DNA of 6,417 nucleotides from an uncultured Candidatus Melainabacteria bacterium (GCA_934675225.1 CAKUQA010000080.1:1-6417), one strand, 5' to 3'; counted from the stretch's first letter, positions 1 through 5,738 are shown. Numbers and translations are program-made. The notes: generated from the letters alone by a model not told the origin.

Positions 1-2
1 AG

Positions 3-962
3 TTTATATATATTGATGACTACATCCTTGACAGCTCTGAATGGGGCGAAGGTTGGCAGTGGGATGATGACTTAAATCCGCTTATGCCTAAATTTAGTTC
101 TTATAATTTAGATAACAATTTATTGGGAATAGTTATTACCCCAACTACACAAGGGGCTCCTGCTAATATATTTACCACAAAATTTTATCCGACAACATTC
201 ATGAATCTTGTCACAACAGATAATACCAACAATATTAAGATAAGTAGAAATAATAGTATTTCTCCTGATATGATAACAGTTGAAGGAACGATTAATAAAC
301 AACAAACAGAATATATTCCGATAAATCACCCTAAAAGATATTTTATTTTAAGACTTGAAGATGCAATAAATACGTCCAAAATGGAATATTACGGAAAATT
401 TGCACAAAAAAAATTGCCGACAACAAACATTTACTTGGTTGCACAAATAGACCACAGCTTAAATGATGCAATTAACGCAATTTTAAAAAATAGTAACAAC
501 TTTGTAGCAGAAACTGTTTTTAAAATCGCAGGAGGGAAATTTGTAAATAATACGGGTTCTCTTGCTAATTCACAAAAAATGCTTAATAAATACTTTGAAA
601 AACTCGGTTTAAATTATGAAGATATTAAAATAGTTGATGGAAGCGGGGTTTCCAAAAATAATTTAATGACAACAGATTTTATGACTTCTTTTCTTGCAAG
701 CAAAGAAGTAGCAGATACAATACAAACTGCACTTCCAACTGCCGGAGAAGGCACTCTAAAAAACAGAATGCTATACTTTAAAGATAACTTAAGAGCTAAA
801 ACAGGAACATTATCTGACGTAAGCGCAATCGCAGGCTACATTACATCTCGCTCCGGGAAAACTTATGTTTTTGATATTATGATTAATGACCAAAAATCAA
901 AAAGTAGCGAAAAGAAATCATTAGAGGAATACATTCTTAGAGAACTCTATATGAATTATTAA
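3..962 (+). CDS. dacB: D-alanyl-D-alanine carboxypeptidase/endopeptidase, PBP4 (DacB, peptidase S13) family, 5'-truncated by window edge
   Basis: This is a penicillin-binding protein of the S13 family. Such enzymes act in the periplasm, removing the terminal D-Ala from peptidoglycan peptides and often cutting cross-links. The frame is open from base 3, and the 27 codons before the first ATG (base 84) already read as family sequence, including a GEGWQWDDD stretch like the conserved GPGW-WDD of PBP4, so the true start lies left of the window. About 319 codons are visible. The SxxK catalytic serine motif must lie upstream. The SxN motif is seen as SNN (bases 492-500, where E. coli has SDN), followed by the typical F-AE-----G context. 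A VDGSGVSKNN block and the KTG motif (AKTGTL, bases 798-806) follow in the right order. The stop TAA at 960-962 interlocks with the stop of the convergent gene. Family assignment is firm. Whether it acts mainly as carboxypeptidase or endopeptidase cannot be told. Confidence 0.93.
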   Translation, partial: FIYIDDYILDSSEWGEGWQWDDDLNPLMPKFSSYNLDNNLLGIVITPTTQGAPANIFTTKFYPTTFMNLVTTDNTNNIKISRNNSISPDMITVEGTINKQQTEYIPINHPKRYFILRLEDAINTSKMEYYGKFAQKKLPTTNIYLVAQIDHSLNDAINAILKNSNNFVAETVFKIAGGKFVNNTGSLANSQKMLNKYFEKLGLNYEDIKIVDGSGVSKNNLMTTDFMTSFLASKEVADTIQTALPTAGEGTLKNRMLYFKDNLRAKTGTLSDVSAIAGYITSRSGKTYVFDIMINDQKSKSSEKKSLEEYILRELYMNY

Positions 963-1375
963 TTTTCACCGCCAAGAATTATTTTTCCTATAGCTCCGGC
1001 AATAGTTCCAATGCAACCTAAAACTATAGCAGTTTGTACTCTTGCTTTAGGTAAGAAGCCTCTTATATTGCGATAAGCTTTAGAATATTTTGGAGTTCCC
1101 AACAAATCTGCCAATTTAGCCTCCACTGTGTTTGTTTTAAAAGCTTTATGCAATAATTCTCGCCCTTCTAAAAGAACTTTATGCGCTGAACGCTGCTCCT
1201 CATTAGCATTATTCATAAGCTCTTTAGGTAACGTTTTTTCAAAAACATCCGGCTTTTGCATCAAAAGTTGCTCTAAATTATATTTTCTGGGGGCAACAGT
1301 ATATCCGATTCCGGCACCTATTATTCCGGAAACAGCACCAATTTCAGCAGGCGAAACAGTATCGTATTGACTCAT
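959..1375 (-). CDS. hypothetical small membrane protein with two glycine-rich hydrophobic segments
   Basis: I do not recognise this 138-residue protein. Seen in the sequence: a short polar N-terminus, a glycine-rich hydrophobic segment at about residues 11-28, a charged and probably helical middle (about 30-110, rich in Leu, Lys and Glu), and a second hydrophobic, glycine-rich segment at about 111-135 ending four residues before the C-terminus. The pattern fits two membrane helices with a roughly 80-residue soluble loop. Small-residue GxxxG-like spacing in both helices suggests helix packing or oligomerisation, which is inference. There is no cleavable signal peptide and no recognisable catalytic motif. 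The ATG start is backed by AGGAGG five bases upstream. The gene runs convergently to dacB, sharing stop-codon bases with it, and diverges from the glycosyltransferase. A coding region with such a good ribosome binding site is likely real; its function is unknown. Confidence 0.8.
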   Translation of the reverse strand: MSQYDTVSPAEIGAVSGIIGAGIGYTVAPRKYNLEQLLMQKPDVFEKTLPKELMNNANEEQRSAHKVLLEGRELLHKAFKTNTVEAKLADLLGTPKYSKAYRNIRGFLPKARVQTAIVLGCIGTIAGAIGKIILGGEN

Positions 1376-1380
1376 ACTAA

Positions 1381-1386
1381 CCTCCT
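1381..1386 (-). promoter_or_regulatory. ribosome binding site of the hypothetical membrane protein
   Basis: On the minus strand this reads AGGAGG, a full Shine-Dalgarno core, separated by five bases (TTAGT) from the ATG at 1375-1373. It is the strongest such site in the window and fixes the start of the hypothetical gene. Confidence 0.85.
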
Positions 1387-1424
1387 AAACATATAAATAA
1401 ACACTCGTACCTATATTTAAACTC

Positions 1425-1454
1425 ATAATAAAACTTTTTGTAAAAAATATGCAA
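1425..1454 (-). promoter_or_regulatory. candidate promoter for the hypothetical membrane protein gene
   Basis: On the minus strand TTGCAT (1454-1449) is followed after 18 bases by TATTAT (1430-1425), about 50 bases upstream of the ATG. The -10 matches TATAAT in five of six bases, but the -35 matches only in its first three. In DNA this AT-rich such a pair can arise by chance, so this is a weak call made on position and spacing. Confidence 0.3.
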
Positions 1455-1459
1455 GATAA

Positions 1460-1487
1460 TTTACATATCGTAACAATTCGTAAAAAG
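1460..1487 (+). repeat. three tandem 10-bp repeats upstream of the glycosyltransferase; possible response-regulator binding array
   Basis: Three consecutive 8-base units start exactly 10 bases apart: TTTACATA (1460-1467), GTAACAAT (1470-1477) and GTAAAAAG (1480-1487). The first two and the last two are each separated by the dinucleotide TC. The 10-bp helical phasing is typical of OmpR/PhoB-family response regulators binding as tandem dimers. The first two units match 15 of 16 defined positions of the cyanobacterial HLR1 box bound by RpaB, as I recall it: (G/T)TTACA(T/A)(T/A), two bases, then the same again. The array ends three bases before a candidate -10 at 1491, so it occupies the place of a -35 element. 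The repeats are directly visible; the regulator is inferred. Confidence 0.5.
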
Positions 1488-1488
1488 G

Positions 1489-1496
1489 TATACAAT
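1489..1496 (+). promoter_or_regulatory. candidate -10 element of the glycosyltransferase promoter
   Basis: TATACAAT contains TACAAT, a five of six match to the -10 consensus, 42 bases before the ATG at 1539. There is no good -35 at 16-18 bases upstream. That position is taken by the 10-bp tandem repeats, which would fit a promoter that depends on, or is blocked by, a bound regulator. Confidence 0.4.
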
Positions 1497-1538
1497 ATGT
1501 TAATATGAAATCAATTAATATTAGAGAAGGAATAGAAC

Positions 1539-2411
1539 ATGGAACCTTTTGTTACAATAATTACACCAACATACAATTTATTAGAAAATAATTTGGCAGA
1601 CGACTTTAATCTTTTAATATCTCTTTTAGATTTACAGACATACCCAAATATTGAGCACATGGTAATTGATAATGCCTCAAATGACGGAACTGTGGAAATG
1701 CTTAAAGATTATAAAAATAAAGGATTTTTCAAATTTTTCTCAGAACGCGATACGGGTAAATTCAACGCATACAATAAAGGAGTTATGCGCGCTAAGGGGA
1801 AATATGTTACCTTTTTAAGTTGCGATGATTTCATCCATGACATAACTTCTATTTATGACATAGTCAATCTTATGGAAGAAAATGAAGCCGATTTTACATT
1901 TGCACCGGCTTACTGCAGACATCCTGAAGATTTTGTATTTTTATTCACTCCATCAATGCATAATGCTTTTCAAGTAATGCCTTGCGCAAGACAAGCTATG
2001 TTTTTTAGAAAATCTATGATTGAAAAAGAAAATTATTTTGATGAAAAATTCAAAACTATGTCAGATTTTGATTTTATTATGCGAATTATAATGAAAGGAT
2101 ATAAACCGGCATTTTTTGAAAATAATTATGTTACATACAAACTTGGGACTAAAACACTTGAAAATCCAACTCGTTCTGAGAATGAAAGTAAAGCAATTTA
2201 TTTTAAAAACTTTAGAAATCTTTATCCGCTAAATGATGAAATTTTGGATAAAATGGCAAAATATTCAGAATTTCCCAAAGGTTTGCTCGATAAACTTGCA
2301 AAATATTTTCCGGAAGCTGATAGAGATTTATTTTTTGAAAAATGTGAACAAATGCACCAAATTCGTCTACAAGCTATACAGCAGCAACAAAGAATTCAAG
2401 AAAATATGTAA
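1539..2411 (+). CDS. glycosyltransferase family 2 (GT-A fold)
   Basis: This 290-residue protein transfers a sugar from a nucleotide-sugar donor, most likely in the cytoplasm for a surface glycan or glycolipid. Donor and acceptor are not readable from sequence. The N-terminus TIITPTYN (residues 6-13) is the usual first strand and nucleotide-binding start of GT2 enzymes. DNASNDGT (44-51) is the second conserved block. The ERDTGKFNAYNKGV region (69-82) and the CDD at 95-97, equivalent to the metal-binding DxD, complete the GT-A core. After about residue 200 similarity to the core is lost. The tail (about 269-290) is glutamine-rich with a QQQQ run and looks helical. No membrane segment is seen, so it is probably soluble or peripheral. 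The ATG follows AGAAGGA (1525-1531). The next gene is a sugar/polyol-type oxidoreductase 101 bases on, consistent with but not proving a shared glycan pathway. Confidence 0.9.
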   Translation: MEPFVTIITPTYNLLENNLADDFNLLISLLDLQTYPNIEHMVIDNASNDGTVEMLKDYKNKGFFKFFSERDTGKFNAYNKGVMRAKGKYVTFLSCDDFIHDITSIYDIVNLMEENEADFTFAPAYCRHPEDFVFLFTPSMHNAFQVMPCARQAMFFRKSMIEKENYFDEKFKTMSDFDFIMRIIMKGYKPAFFENNYVTYKLGTKTLENPTRSENESKAIYFKNFRNLYPLNDEILDKMAKYSEFPKGLLDKLAKYFPEADRDLFFEKCEQMHQIRLQAIQQQQRIQENM

Positions 2412-2418
2412 AATGTAT

Positions 2419-2446
2419 TTGCAAAAAAATCTTTGAGTAGTATGAT
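2419..2446 (+). promoter_or_regulatory. candidate sigma-70-type promoter for the oxidoreductase operon
   Basis: TTGCAA (2419-2424) and TATGAT (2441-2446) are separated by 16 bases, matching consensus in four and five of six positions. It lies just after the glycosyltransferase stop, about 67 bases before the oxidoreductase start. It would give the operon its own transcript with a leader containing the inverted repeat at 2461-2478. The call rests on sequence pattern alone. Confidence 0.42.
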
Positions 2447-2460
2447 ATAAAAGGTAGGAA

Positions 2461-2478
2461 AAGAGAGAAAACTCTCTT
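2461..2478. repeat. perfect inverted repeat in the leader of the oxidoreductase operon
   Basis: AAGAGAG (2461-2467) and CTCTCTT (2472-2478) form a perfect 7-bp stem around AAAA. No T-run follows, so it does not look like an intrinsic terminator. It is two bases before a perfect TATAAT (2481-2486) that has no matching -35. It could be an operator over a second promoter, or a short hairpin in a leader RNA started from the upstream promoter. Confidence 0.5.
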
Positions 2479-2512
2479 AGTATAATAATTAGCGAAGATT
2501 AGGGAATATAAA

Positions 2513-3511
2513 ATGAAAGAACAAAGAGTTGCCGTAATTGGTTGCGGTGTATGGGGAAGAAACATAGTTCGTAATTTTTACAACTTGAATGTACTTGATA
2601 CAGTATGTGATATTGATGATGAAAACTTGAAAAAAGTAACAGAACAATATCCAGGAGTAAAAGTTACTAAAGATTTTCATGACATTATTAATAATGAAAA
2701 AATTACAGGTGTTTGTGTTGTAACACCAAGCCACACACACTATAAAATGGTTAAAGCTATGCTTGAAGCTGGTAAAAATGTTTATGTAGAAAAACCTATT
2801 TCTACAGTAGCTGCTGAAGCGAGAGATTTAACTCAGCTTGCGCATGAAAAAGGTCTTGTACTAATGGTTGGTCACTTATTGTTGTACCATCCTGCTGTTA
2901 ACCGTTTAAAAATGCTTATTGAAGAAGGCGCTTTAGGTAAAATTGTTTACGCACAAAGCGACAGATTAAATGTAAACTATTTTAAAAATGATAGAAGTGT
3001 TATGTGGGATTTAGCTCCGCACGATGTTTCAATGATTTCCTATGTAATAGGTAAAGCACCGGTTCATGTTATTTCAGCTGTCGGATGTTCTTCCGAACAA
3101 AATGAAATTATGGATATTACACATGTCGGAATTCAGTTTGAAGATGGAATTGTTGGACATATTTCTGAAAGTTGGATTACTCCAAGAAAACATGTACAAT
3201 TGCTTGTTCGAGGAACTAAAGCTACTGCAATTTTAGATGATACTGTTCCGGAAAACAAACTTGTTATTTATGACAACTTCGTAAAAGATAACACTCAAAA
3301 CATAAAGCTTGATTATCTCGAAATAGAACCATTGAAACTTGAATGCCAACACTTTATAAGTTGTTGTGCTAATGGTAAAAAAGCTCGTTCAGATGGTGAT
3401 AACGGTTTTATGGTTACACAAATCTTGGAAGAAGCAGAAAAAATTATGCTTGGAGATAAAGTGAAAAAACTTGATGAAGTAAATTATGCTCTATCAAGAA
3501 CTAAAAAATAA
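2513..3511 (+). CDS. Gfo/Idh/MocA family NAD(P)-dependent oxidoreductase
   Basis: This 332-residue enzyme oxidises or reduces a sugar, sugar nucleotide or cyclitol with a nicotinamide cofactor in the cytoplasm. The N-terminal Rossmann domain shows GCGVWG (residues 10-15), the GxGxxG dinucleotide loop. TPSHTH (71-76) and the family signature EKP (93-95, VEKPIS) follow; the lysine is normally catalytic. The C-terminal substrate domain carries WDLAPHD (165-171), supplying the usual D---H pair (D166 and H170). The GCG-WG-N-VRNFY opening resembles members found in surface-polysaccharide clusters that act on UDP-amino-sugar uronates, which favours a glycan role. Inositol or other polyol dehydrogenation is an alternative. 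The start ATG follows AGGGAA (2501-2506). It is probably first in a four-gene run, 35 bases before the phosphatidyltransferase. Family is certain; substrate is not. Confidence 0.93.
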   Translation: MKEQRVAVIGCGVWGRNIVRNFYNLNVLDTVCDIDDENLKKVTEQYPGVKVTKDFHDIINNEKITGVCVVTPSHTHYKMVKAMLEAGKNVYVEKPISTVAAEARDLTQLAHEKGLVLMVGHLLLYHPAVNRLKMLIEEGALGKIVYAQSDRLNVNYFKNDRSVMWDLAPHDVSMISYVIGKAPVHVISAVGCSSEQNEIMDITHVGIQFEDGIVGHISESWITPRKHVQLLVRGTKATAILDDTVPENKLVIYDNFVKDNTQNIKLDYLEIEPLKLECQHFISCCANGKKARSDGDNGFMVTQILEEAEKIMLGDKVKKLDEVNYALSRTKK

Positions 3512-3546
3512 TAGGTTTTAAACTCACATATAACGGAGAAACAATA

Positions 3547-4158
3547 ATGAATATAAAAAATAACCTTGCAAATATCGTATCAGTGACAAGAATTTTCGTA
3601 GCTTATGCCGCAATTGGCTGTTTGTATGTAAAAACAACTTGGGCGTACATAATCGCTTTTGTTTTGACAATAATAGCATTTGCTATGGACGGATTAGACG
3701 GCTATCTTGCAAGAAAATTAAACCAATCCTCAGAGTGGGGTTCTGTATTAGATATCCTGGGAGACAGAATTGTAGAAGTTTCTTATTGGATTGTATTTGC
3801 AATAATGGGATGGTTAAACATAATTGTCCCTCTAGTTTGCGTTGCAAGAGCATTCACTACAGATGGTATTAGAAGTGTTGCTCTTTCTAAGGGAATGACT
3901 GCTTTTGGCGACAAAACAATGCAATCTACTTCTTGGGGCAAATTTATTTGTGCATCCAGATTTATGAGAATTAGCTATGCAGTTGCTAAAGTTCTTGCAT
4001 TCTTATTACTAATCGCAGTAAATACTCCTGGAATGGAAATGTGGAATGGAACACCAATATTGCATACAATAACAATGGTATTTGCTTGGGCTGCTATTAT
4101 ATTTTGTGTAGTAAGAGCAATTCCTGTTGTTGTAGAAAGCCCAAAACTATTCAAATAA
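3547..4158 (+). CDS. CDP-alcohol phosphatidyltransferase family protein, PgsA-like
   Basis: This 203-residue integral membrane enzyme joins a CDP-activated lipid to an alcohol, releasing CMP. The complete family motif is present at residues 48-73: D-xx-DG-xx-AR, eight residues, G-xxx-D-xxx-D, with D48, D51, D69 and D73 as the metal-binding and catalytic aspartates. Hydrophobic stretches at about 15-28, 33-47, 76-97, 145-160 and 172-196 fit the usual six-helix fold. The N-terminal LANIVSVTRI resembles phosphatidylglycerophosphate synthases (PgsA, acceptor glycerol-3-phosphate), and the length is close to theirs. However, the last motif Asp is followed by Arg (GDR) where PgsA usually has Lys (ADK); DR is also seen in inositol-phosphate-using members. 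I therefore leave the acceptor open and give no symbol. The start follows GGAGA. It sits 35 bases after the oxidoreductase and 12 bases before trmL, which fits an operon. Confidence 0.9.
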   Translation: MNIKNNLANIVSVTRIFVAYAAIGCLYVKTTWAYIIAFVLTIIAFAMDGLDGYLARKLNQSSEWGSVLDILGDRIVEVSYWIVFAIMGWLNIIVPLVCVARAFTTDGIRSVALSKGMTAFGDKTMQSTSWGKFICASRFMRISYAVAKVLAFLLLIAVNTPGMEMWNGTPILHTITMVFAWAAIIFCVVRAIPVVVESPKLFK

Positions 4159-4170
4159 AAAGAGGTAAAA

Positions 4171-4620
4171 ATGGCTAAACTAAACATTGTTTTATATGAA
4201 CCTGAAATACCTCAAAATACCGGAAATATAGCAAGACTTTGTGCCTGTACCGGAGCGAGTTTATACCTTGTAGGGAAATTAGGATTTTCACTATCAAGCA
4301 AATACACAAAACGAGCAGGACTAGACTATTGGGATAGTGTCGATTTGCATAAAATTGATACTATGGACGAATTGTTTGATGCAAATAAAGATGCTAATTT
4401 TTATTATCTGACAACAAAAACAAAAAAATTATATACCGATATTAAGTTTAAAGATGGCGATTTTATTGTTTTTGGACCGGAAACCAGAGGTTTACCGGAT
4501 AAATATGTACATGATAATAATGCACTTACAATTCCAATGAAAGAAGGGCAACGCAGCCTAAATTTGTCTAATTCTGTTGCAATTGTTGCCTATGAGGCTA
4601 TCAGACAAAATGGATTATAA
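4171..4620 (+). CDS. trmL: tRNA (cytidine(34)-2'-O)-methyltransferase TrmL
   Basis: TrmL (YibK) is a small SPOUT methyltransferase that adds a 2'-O-methyl group from S-adenosylmethionine to the wobble base of certain tRNAs, in E. coli the leucine tRNAs with C or cmnm5U at position 34. The 149 residues match the usual stand-alone length. All three SPOUT motifs are present: EPEIPQNTGNIAR (residues 10-22, with the conserved Asn and Arg), FGPETRGLP (101-109), and the knot motif beginning IPMKEGQRSLNLSNSVAI (121-138). There is no extra RNA-binding domain, as is typical of TrmL. The ATG follows AGAGGT (4161-4166) at four bases. The gene begins 12 bases after the phosphatidyltransferase stop and its own end overlaps nnrD, so it is almost certainly co-transcribed. 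I see no functional link to its neighbours beyond housekeeping. Confidence 0.93.
   Translation: MAKLNIVLYEPEIPQNTGNIARLCACTGASLYLVGKLGFSLSSKYTKRAGLDYWDSVDLHKIDTMDELFDANKDANFYYLTTKTKKLYTDIKFKDGDFIVFGPETRGLPDKYVHDNNALTIPMKEGQRSLNLSNSVAIVAYEAIRQNGL
4594..4597 (+). promoter_or_regulatory. weak ribosome binding site deciding the nnrD start
   Basis: GAGG lies 12 bases before the ATG at 4610, inside the end of trmL. The spacing is long and the match short, so translation of nnrD probably relies on ribosomes finishing trmL, whose stop is eight bases further on. The in-frame alternatives, TTG at 4577 and ATG at 4592, have no Shine-Dalgarno-like sequence before them. Confidence 0.45.
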
Positions 4621-5434
4621 ACTTCCACACTTACCGGAAAGAGACGAAAACTCTAATAAAGGAACTTTTGGAAAAATATTAAATATATCTGGTTCTGAAT
4701 ATATGACCGGAGCAGCTTTATTATCATCAATTGCTGCTTTACGAACAGGAGCCGGATATGTTGAGTTGGCAAGTTGTAAAAATGTTCTCAATGCTGTTTC
4801 TTATCAAGCTCCGGAAGTAGTTCTTGCTCCTATTGAAAAAATAGAAGAAATTATAAAAAATGTAACAGTATTGTTAATAGGTTGTGGTTTATCTACCTCC
4901 ACTGAAGCTGTAGAAATATTTACAAAATCAATAAAATTTGCAACAGAATACAATTTGCCAACAGTTATAGATGCTGACGGATTAAACATTTTAGCCAATT
5001 TACCAATACAGTTGCCTAAAAATGTAATTCTAACCCCTCATCCGAAAGAAGCATCCAGATTATTAAATTGTTCTATTGATGAAATTTTAGAAAATATGGA
5101 AAACAGCGCAAAAAAAATATCTGACAAGTACAAATGCATTACTGTTCTAAAATCACATAAAACAATTGTTTTTTCACAAGAAACAATTTATCACAATACA
5201 ACAGGAAATAGTGCTTTAGCCAAAGCAGGAAGTGGCGATGTATTAGCAGGAATTATTGCAGGCTTATTGGCTCAAAAAATGAATATATTTGAAGCGGCAG
5301 TACTTGGTGTGTATTTGCATGGACTTGCCGGAGATTTGGCAAAAGAATACCTGAGTGCATACGGAGTTTTAGCTTCCGATACAATCAGGTACATTCCTTT
5401 AGCTATAAAAAATTTATTAACCAGCAATATTTAA
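4610..5434 (+). CDS. nnrD: ADP/ATP-dependent NAD(P)H-hydrate dehydratase NnrD (stand-alone domain)
   Basis: This enzyme repairs damaged nicotinamide cofactor by dehydrating S-NAD(P)HX back to NAD(P)H using ADP or ATP, in the cytoplasm. It has the ribokinase-like fold. From the ATG at 4610 it is 274 residues. In order: KGTFGKILNISGS (residues 17-29, family GHVLVIGGS region), MTGAALLSSIAALRTGAGYV (32-51), VIDADGLNIL (119-128), LTPHPKEASRLL (141-152), and the nucleotide-binding, catalytic AKAGSGDVLAG (204-214, Asp210). The partner epimerase NnrE is often fused at the N-terminus; here it is absent and not in the window. I chose 4610 because family similarity begins just after it and it overlaps the trmL stop by 11 bases; an in-frame TTG at 4577 would add 11 residues with no family match. 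One oddity is GCGLS (91-95), where the family usually has GPGLG. Its 3' end overlaps the convergent small gene by 18 bases. Confidence 0.92.
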   Translation: MDYKLPHLPERDENSNKGTFGKILNISGSEYMTGAALLSSIAALRTGAGYVELASCKNVLNAVSYQAPEVVLAPIEKIEEIIKNVTVLLIGCGLSTSTEAVEIFTKSIKFATEYNLPTVIDADGLNILANLPIQLPKNVILTPHPKEASRLLNCSIDEILENMENSAKKISDKYKCITVLKSHKTIVFSQETIYHNTTGNSALAKAGSGDVLAGIIAGLLAQKMNIFEAAVLGVYLHGLAGDLAKEYLSAYGVLASDTIRYIPLAIKNLLTSNI

Positions 5435-5647
5435 CTTTTTGCCAACTTCTTCTGCTATATTACCAACAGAAGCAAAAGGGCTAGTATAAACATTTGAATT
5501 TGAAGTTGGAACCTTAATGTTAGGATGTTCAATAATTGTTGAAGCTTTAACAACTTCAGGAAGTTCACGAGATTTATTCAATGTACTTTTTAATATAGAC
5601 ATAGGAATATTTTCTCTACCTGTAATAAATAATGCACTATTTGCCAT
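5417..5647 (-). CDS. hypothetical protein, 76 residues
   Basis: I do not recognise this protein. It is 76 residues, with no membrane segment, signal peptide, cysteine, aspartate or tryptophan. The middle (about residues 40-60) is rich in Ser, Asn, Pro and Thr and is probably disordered. The C-terminus (NIAEEVGKKLNIAG) could form a short amphipathic helix. Charge is near neutral. The case for a real gene is the AAAGGAG ribosome binding site six bases before the ATG and the fact that it fills the space between nnrD and anmK. Its last codons run 18 bases into the 3' end of nnrD on the other strand. It could be co-transcribed with anmK, 132 bases upstream on the same strand, unless the inverted repeat between them ends the transcript. 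Confidence 0.62.
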   Translation of the reverse strand: MANSALFITGRENIPMSILKSTLNKSRELPEVVKASTIIEHPNIKVPTSNSNVYTSPFASVGNIAEEVGKKLNIAG

Positions 5648-5653
5648 GTTTTT

Positions 5654-5660
5654 CTCCTTT
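5654..5660 (-). promoter_or_regulatory. ribosome binding site of the 76-residue protein
   Basis: On the minus strand this reads AAAGGAG, six bases before the ATG at 5647-5645. It is a strong Shine-Dalgarno match and the main support for the small gene being translated. Confidence 0.75.
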
Positions 5661-5700
5661 GATTTAAAAATTTAATAATTATTACAAACACATTAATACC

Positions 5701-5738
5701 ACTAAAAATATTTTTTGCTAGTTTAAAAAATTTTTAGT
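5701..5738. repeat. AT-rich inverted repeat between anmK and the small gene
   Basis: ACTAAAAATATTTTTT (5701-5716) pairs with AAAAAATTTTTAGT (5725-5738), giving 14 base pairs with one bulged A (5710) around a loop of about nine bases. Only one pair is G-C. Read on either strand it is not followed by a clear T-run, so it is a poor standard intrinsic terminator, although it sits where one for anmK would be. A binding site, a cruciform, or an mRNA 3'-end hairpin are the alternatives. Confidence 0.5.

Noticed and set aside
1128..1370. Plus-strand 80-codon frame opposite the hypothetical membrane protein
   Set aside because: It mirrors the minus-strand gene, which has the AGGAGG site and sensible composition; the plus frame has no ribosome binding site and a cysteine/serine-rich, shadow-like composition.
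1505..1591. Possible upstream ORF (about 28 codons) starting ATG at 1505 and overlapping the glycosyltransferase start out of frame
   Set aside because: It has no ribosome binding site, lies within a few bases of the likely transcription start, and its product is unremarkable; the ATG at 1539 has a good Shine-Dalgarno.
2233..2436. Plus-strand 67-codon frame inside and beyond the glycosyltransferase end
   Set aside because: It is in a different frame from the GT2 gene, lacks a ribosome binding site, and its Lys/Asn/Ile-rich product is what AT-rich shadow frames give.
2412..2478. Intrinsic terminator for the glycosyltransferase
   Set aside because: The A-run at 2423-2429 and the 2461-2478 stem are in the wrong order, and the stem is not followed by a T-run.
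2489..2740. Minus-strand 83-codon frame opposite the oxidoreductase N-terminus
   Set aside because: The plus strand clearly encodes the Rossmann motif here; the antisense frame is Cys/Phe/Tyr-rich with no start signal.
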